Below are positions 60,021 to 64,000 of a stretch of DNA of 64,000 nucleotides, in pieces. Source of the DNA: Silurus meridionalis (taxonomy: Eukaryota; Chordata; Actinopteri; Siluriformes; Siluridae); assembly GCF_014805685.1 (NCBI RefSeq), contig NC_060887.1:28923963-28987962 (forward strand), given 5' to 3'. Below the pieces are notes generated by a model. It was not told the origin of the DNA. It was given only the letters and a program-made list of their open reading frames with translations, and made no database searches. Every line of letters starts with the position of its first letter. The first letter of the stretch is position 1. The position numbers and the translations under genes are program-made.

Positions 60021-61289
60021 TTTGTAACATGGCTATAGCATTTCCATCTGTATTTACAAGGTTGAGAAACCCAGAACCAGTCAGTGAGATTCCTTTTAAT
60101 GTATAAACTTTGATAAAAAATTATTCATATCATATCAAACACTTTACATGTATTGGGGGTTTAATAAATCTGGGTTTCAGTGCAAATATAGCTGATGTTT
60201 TTTGATGTTTATACCTTGTACTCAAGTACTCATAACTACACAAAAACCCTTTAAGCTCATAGGAAACTGTGCAAGGCGTGCAGGGACCATGTGTTTGTAT
60301 TTCAAATAACAGATGTTTCACTATGATACTATTTAGAGAATGCATTGATCATAATATGTCAACTATTAAGATGATTTTCCTCCAGTAAGAATGCGTAGGA
60401 ACAAAAAATATTCCTGACTTGACTGAATACGTGTTTCTGTGTGTAAATGATGCTTGCCAGCTTTCGCTTCATGTCACCATCCCGATGTATTTATGTGTGG
60501 AATTCACCTCGAGCCAGTGCCCAATGATGAGTTGCGTTTTGATGTCTGGTCTGGCAGGACTACATACAGGCTGGTACAATGGCCTATACCAGCGAGGGAA
60601 AGCTCTTCATGTAGTCTAAGAGGATTAGCTTCCCCGTCTGTCACTCACATTGCGCTACACTAATGTTTCCGTCTCCCACGTTGGGCACATCGTGGCCTCA
60701 CACCTCCCACACAGCCTCGTGCCAACCCCAGTCCTATTTGCAGGATGGGGAGAAAAGAATTCATAAAGCTCTGCGCTAGCATCACTACAGTCGCTGAAGG
60801 AAGCTAATTTTTAGCCAAGTCCAATGGAAAACAGTGAAAGGAGAAAAGGAAAAGAGTACGCTAAGCTTACTCGCCTATTTCTGGCAACAATTACTCCTGT
60901 AGTTTTCTGGATTGTTCTTGCAATTTCTTCCCCCGGGACACCATGTTCCCGGGTCTGCTCTTTTTCCACAAGAATAGGCATATTTTCACAGTAGAGTAAC
61001 CTGGCAGTGTTTGAGCAACAGTTTGCAGAACACAGTAAATGTTTCTTGTTTTACTGAAGTCTCTAGAGGGAGACAGTAACATGTAATCGCAAAAGAACAT
61101 AAGACAAGTAGAGAGTTTGTCAAACACACTGAAACATTTATATGTTCAGCTTCACGTGTTCAGCCCACAACCTCTCTCCTGTTTTTGTTCGGTTTATGCA
61201 GGTTTTTTATTTATCTTATTAACAAGTGATTCCTGGTTGAAAGTTGAAATAGTAAGAAAGAATTAATAACTAAATAATATTATACATTT

Positions 61290-61390
61290 TTTTGTACTCA
61301 GTAAGCATTTTATCTTGGAAAGGATTGCAGACCTGGAACATTGTGCAAGAGGAAGGATACACTATACACTATACGCATGAGATGACATTC
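61290..61390 (-). repeat. decayed dispersed repeat fragment
   Basis: 'ttttatcttggaaaggattg' to 'gacattccattgcagggtgt' is a worn match to the reverse-oriented repeat at 45222. Confidence 0.35.
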
Positions 61391-61465
61391 CATTGCAGGG
61401 TGTAACTGATAACAATATTTGTAATGTAGTAGGTCTGATTTGATTTCACAGAACACAGAGTAGGT

Positions 61466-61620
61466 AGTGTTGATGTGTCAATGCTCCAGTTTCTGTGTGG
61501 AGAGTTTTGTGTGGGTTTCTGCTGAATTCTCTGGTTTCCTCCCACCTCACAAAAACTTACCAGTAAGTGGATCGGCTAATTTAAATTGCCTTTAGGTGTA
61601 ACCGTGTGCACATAGTAAGA
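61466..61620 (+). repeat. dispersed fish repeat fragment
   Basis: 'agtttctgtgtggagagttt', 'tggtttcctcccacctcac' and 'taaattgcctttaggtgt' match the repeat seen reversed at 21097-21215. Confidence 0.65.
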
Positions 61621-62140
61621 GTATCATTCAATCCAGGGAATATTTCCACCACGTGTTCCCCAATTAGATTAATCACACCCATTAACCAGGATAAAGACCA
61701 ACAAATGTATGAACCGCAACCTCTGTTTTCAGCATTAAAACCAGTTAGAAATAAATTGTTTTGCCACTTAATCAATTCATGTCATACAACAGGACTACAT
61801 ATCACAGCATATCACAGCTGATATGTTCTAATTTCCTATTGCATTTTGGTTGCCTCCCAAATCTAGTTTCCTGCTGAGGATTCATAGGGGACGCCCAGCA
61901 TTTGTGAAGATTTAAGTGACTTTTAAACTGAGTGGTTTCCTTTATTTGTGTCTCCAGGGTGCATTTATGGACAAGGGTATAAATAAATTTCTACAGGCAT
62001 CAGAAAGGGCTGTTCAGATCTCTCAGTGCAGCCATCACTCCAGACATATTTTCCATCAGAGGTGCAAGCGAAGGACATATATATTGGTTCAATCTAAAAA
62101 AGAGTTCAGTTTAATTCCATTTTATTTGTATAGAGTATCT

Positions 62141-62144
<4 letters not shown>

Positions 62145-62206
<62 letters not shown>
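62145..62206. repeat. (TA)31 microsatellite
   Basis: A perfect TA run. The 149-aa frame across it (poly-YI) is an artefact. Confidence 0.97.
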
Positions 62207-62210
<4 letters not shown>

Positions 62211-64000
62211 AACCTCATTGTGATATATTTACATTATATTTTATTAAGGTTGACAGTACTAGAACTGATTGCACGTGTATAAAACTCAATATTTCACTAT
62301 GGTCCATTCACAGAAAATCCTGGTCTCATTCCGACCGTGCCTGTTGGGTAATAGCTTGTGTTTAGAAGTTGGTCACTTGACCTTACAAAGCTTTAATGGT
62401 GTGAGCAGGATTAATTGGTGTGTCAGGGGGTCACAGGAACAAAAATGCACCTTCTAATCCCCTTCCATTGAACCGTGTCTCTTTAATGACCTACCAGGTA
62501 CGTCTTAGTGTTGTTGTTAGTTTTATATGGTTTGTTTTGTCTGCTGGACTGATTGCCTCTCAAAACATCCCGTCACACTTGTACCGGTGTGTGTAACGAC
62601 TACAACAGTGCATGCTAGCTGGATGCTTTCCCATTCCCATGGCTTTGGGTTTATGTGTTAATTAGTGAGACAGTTTCTGAGGCAGTGCTGCTCAAAGGCC
62701 AAATGTGCTGAGTAAAACCGATGAAGGTGTTGGGTATCTGTGAGGAGAGAGGGATATAAAGCCTGAGACCCTCCTTTTGAGGGCATGGGAATGTGTGAGA
62801 GGAAAGCTAATACTCCAAGGCCATGTCCAGCCTCTGTTCACCAATTAAATGATAAAGTACAGCTAAAACCAATCAGTGTTTCTGGAAAAGGTATTTCCCA
62901 CAGTAGCTGCATAGGCATACTGCAAATAAAAATCATCTCGCTCCTGGAGACCCCATATTGATTGTTGTGAAAGAGACAATTTAGGGCTTTCTATATTAGT
63001 CAGCCATGGACAAATGAGGTAGGATTAGTGTATGGGGAATTTTTTTCTCACCTTAATTAATTTATTTACTAATTTGTTTAATAATCTTACCTTTAAAAAA
63101 ATCTAAGCTGCTGCTGGCTGCGGGTTCAAATACTTCACATATTGCATCAATATATCAAACTATTAAAAACTGTTTAAATCCTGTTTAATAATAACAAGCA
63201 CTTCAGTATTTTAATGATGAAATGTATTATTATAAAATCACTTATTTGCTACATGTTCATTGTTGCCAAGTGGTGTTAAAATCAATGGTGAATTTTTGCA
63301 CTTTAAACACTTAATCATCAACATGTTTAATAAACGTGTGTGCCAAGCTTATTTCTGTAGTACACAGTTACGTTTGATTTCCACCTGGATAAACTAATAT
63401 TGTGTTTTTAGATTTAAACTCCAATTCTTCTTCCCTTTTTGTATTTCATCACACTGCATTTATCCTGAAGGGTTTCCCGCATGGCTCCACCTGGTTCACC
63501 GACTTATTGAATTATAGCATGTTTGTGATCTAATCAGGCAGTATGAGGTATTAACATGAGTTTGCTCCAGAGACTGGAAGTGATGTTGGTCTCTCTGTAG
63601 GACAAAAGAGCTGTAAATCATCAGTGAGACAGACTTAAACTAATGGCTGGCCTTTAAAGAGGTCTTAAATCCAGATGAAACACTGCCCCCCAACTCTTTC
63701 TCTCTTTCAGCCATGGGAGCTACTTTATTCTTTTTCCACTATAGACCCAGTCCTGGCCTTTCTTCTCTTCAATGAACTACAGTAATTAACTTCATATTTC
63801 TCACCGTTCGTTACTGCTGTAATTATTATTTCCATACATTAGATTTTATCACTAAATACTGTAGCAGGCACTCTGTATTGTGTTATCGCTCAGCAAAAGG
63901 GCAGCATGCGCAAAGTGCAGGGAATTTTTTTTATAATGTGTCACAGTTAAATGTGCAAAGGTGTCACTTACAAAATACGGACACTAAAATCTCTGATTTA

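Larger units (their letters stand above)
57288..64000 (+). other. intron after the last visible exon (at least 6.7 kb)
   Basis: It contains a 25-bp tandem repeat at 57433-57495, a SINE at 59096-59336, a mariner-type element at 59374-60020, dispersed repeat pieces at 57530-57662, 61290-61390 and 61466-61620, and (TA)31 at 62145-62206. I looked for the continuation of FN3-4 and for transmembrane or phosphatase exons and saw none. 57700-59090, 60030-61280 and 62210-64000 look like plain intron. Confidence 0.75.

Noticed and set aside
61606..61821. Sense and antisense frames overlapping at 61581-61821
   Set aside because: Neither has a domain, and the region borders a dispersed repeat. Treated as chance.
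57288..64000. Possible next ptprm exon (rest of FN3-4)
   Set aside because: I searched the frames for the continuation after 'RGAPV' and for a 'DNKTYNGYWN'-like motif and found none. The exon must be beyond the window.

Overview
The window is vertebrate, almost certainly teleost fish, genomic DNA. It has short exons with GT-AG splice sites separated by long AT-rich introns. It also carries dense (CA)n, (TA)n and (CT)n microsatellites and typical fish transposon remnants: Tc1/mariner, pogo-like, hAT and Harbinger DNA elements, a tRNA-derived V-SINE-type element and a 5'-truncated LINE. The repeat types fit an otophysan such as a catfish, but that is a weak inference from recalled repeat families.

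The only gene I can support is on the + strand and fills the window: a receptor-type protein tyrosine phosphatase of the R2B class (MAM-Ig-FN3 ectodomain). It is best matched to PTPRM (RPTP-mu). Nine consecutive coding exons are present: 3021-3295, 10014-10092, 13266-13387, 14287-14461, 24114-24407, 50782-51090, 52478-52587, 56828-57029 and 57185-57287. Together they give 1669 coding bases with no stop codon, and the reading phase agrees at all eight internal junctions. They encode most of the MAM domain, the Ig domain, FN3 domains 1 to 3 and the start of FN3-4. The signal peptide and first part of MAM lie upstream of the window. The rest of FN3-4, the membrane span and the two phosphatase domains lie downstream; I saw no further exon between 57288 and 64000.

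Layout: 1-3020 is the intron before the MAM exon. 3296-24113 holds four introns, with a pogo-like element at 5.4 kb, a CT-repeat block around the tiny second exon at 10 kb, a hAT MITE at 20.9 kb, and a nested block of TA-target elements and TA repeats at 22.36-23.77 kb. 24408-50781 is a 26.4-kb intron with three of the window's five Tc1-like ('TATATGGAC') elements at 25, 32 and 38 kb, a fourth at 43.6 kb, a Harbinger element at 28.2-29.1 kb, a Tc1 transposase remnant at 45.6-46.5 kb and many GT repeats (the fifth 'TATATGGAC' copy is at 18.3 kb, in the preceding intron). 50.8-57.3 kb holds the last four exons; between them are a LINE insertion with a 17-bp target-site duplication and a hAT element with an 8-bp duplication. 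57.3-64 kb is intron with a SINE and a mariner-type element.

No new biological system was found. The most useful observations are precisely dated or bounded transposon insertions (several with exact target-site duplications), repeat tracts that form or flank splice signals, a tandem splice acceptor, and some candidate intronic regulatory stretches that need a conservation test.
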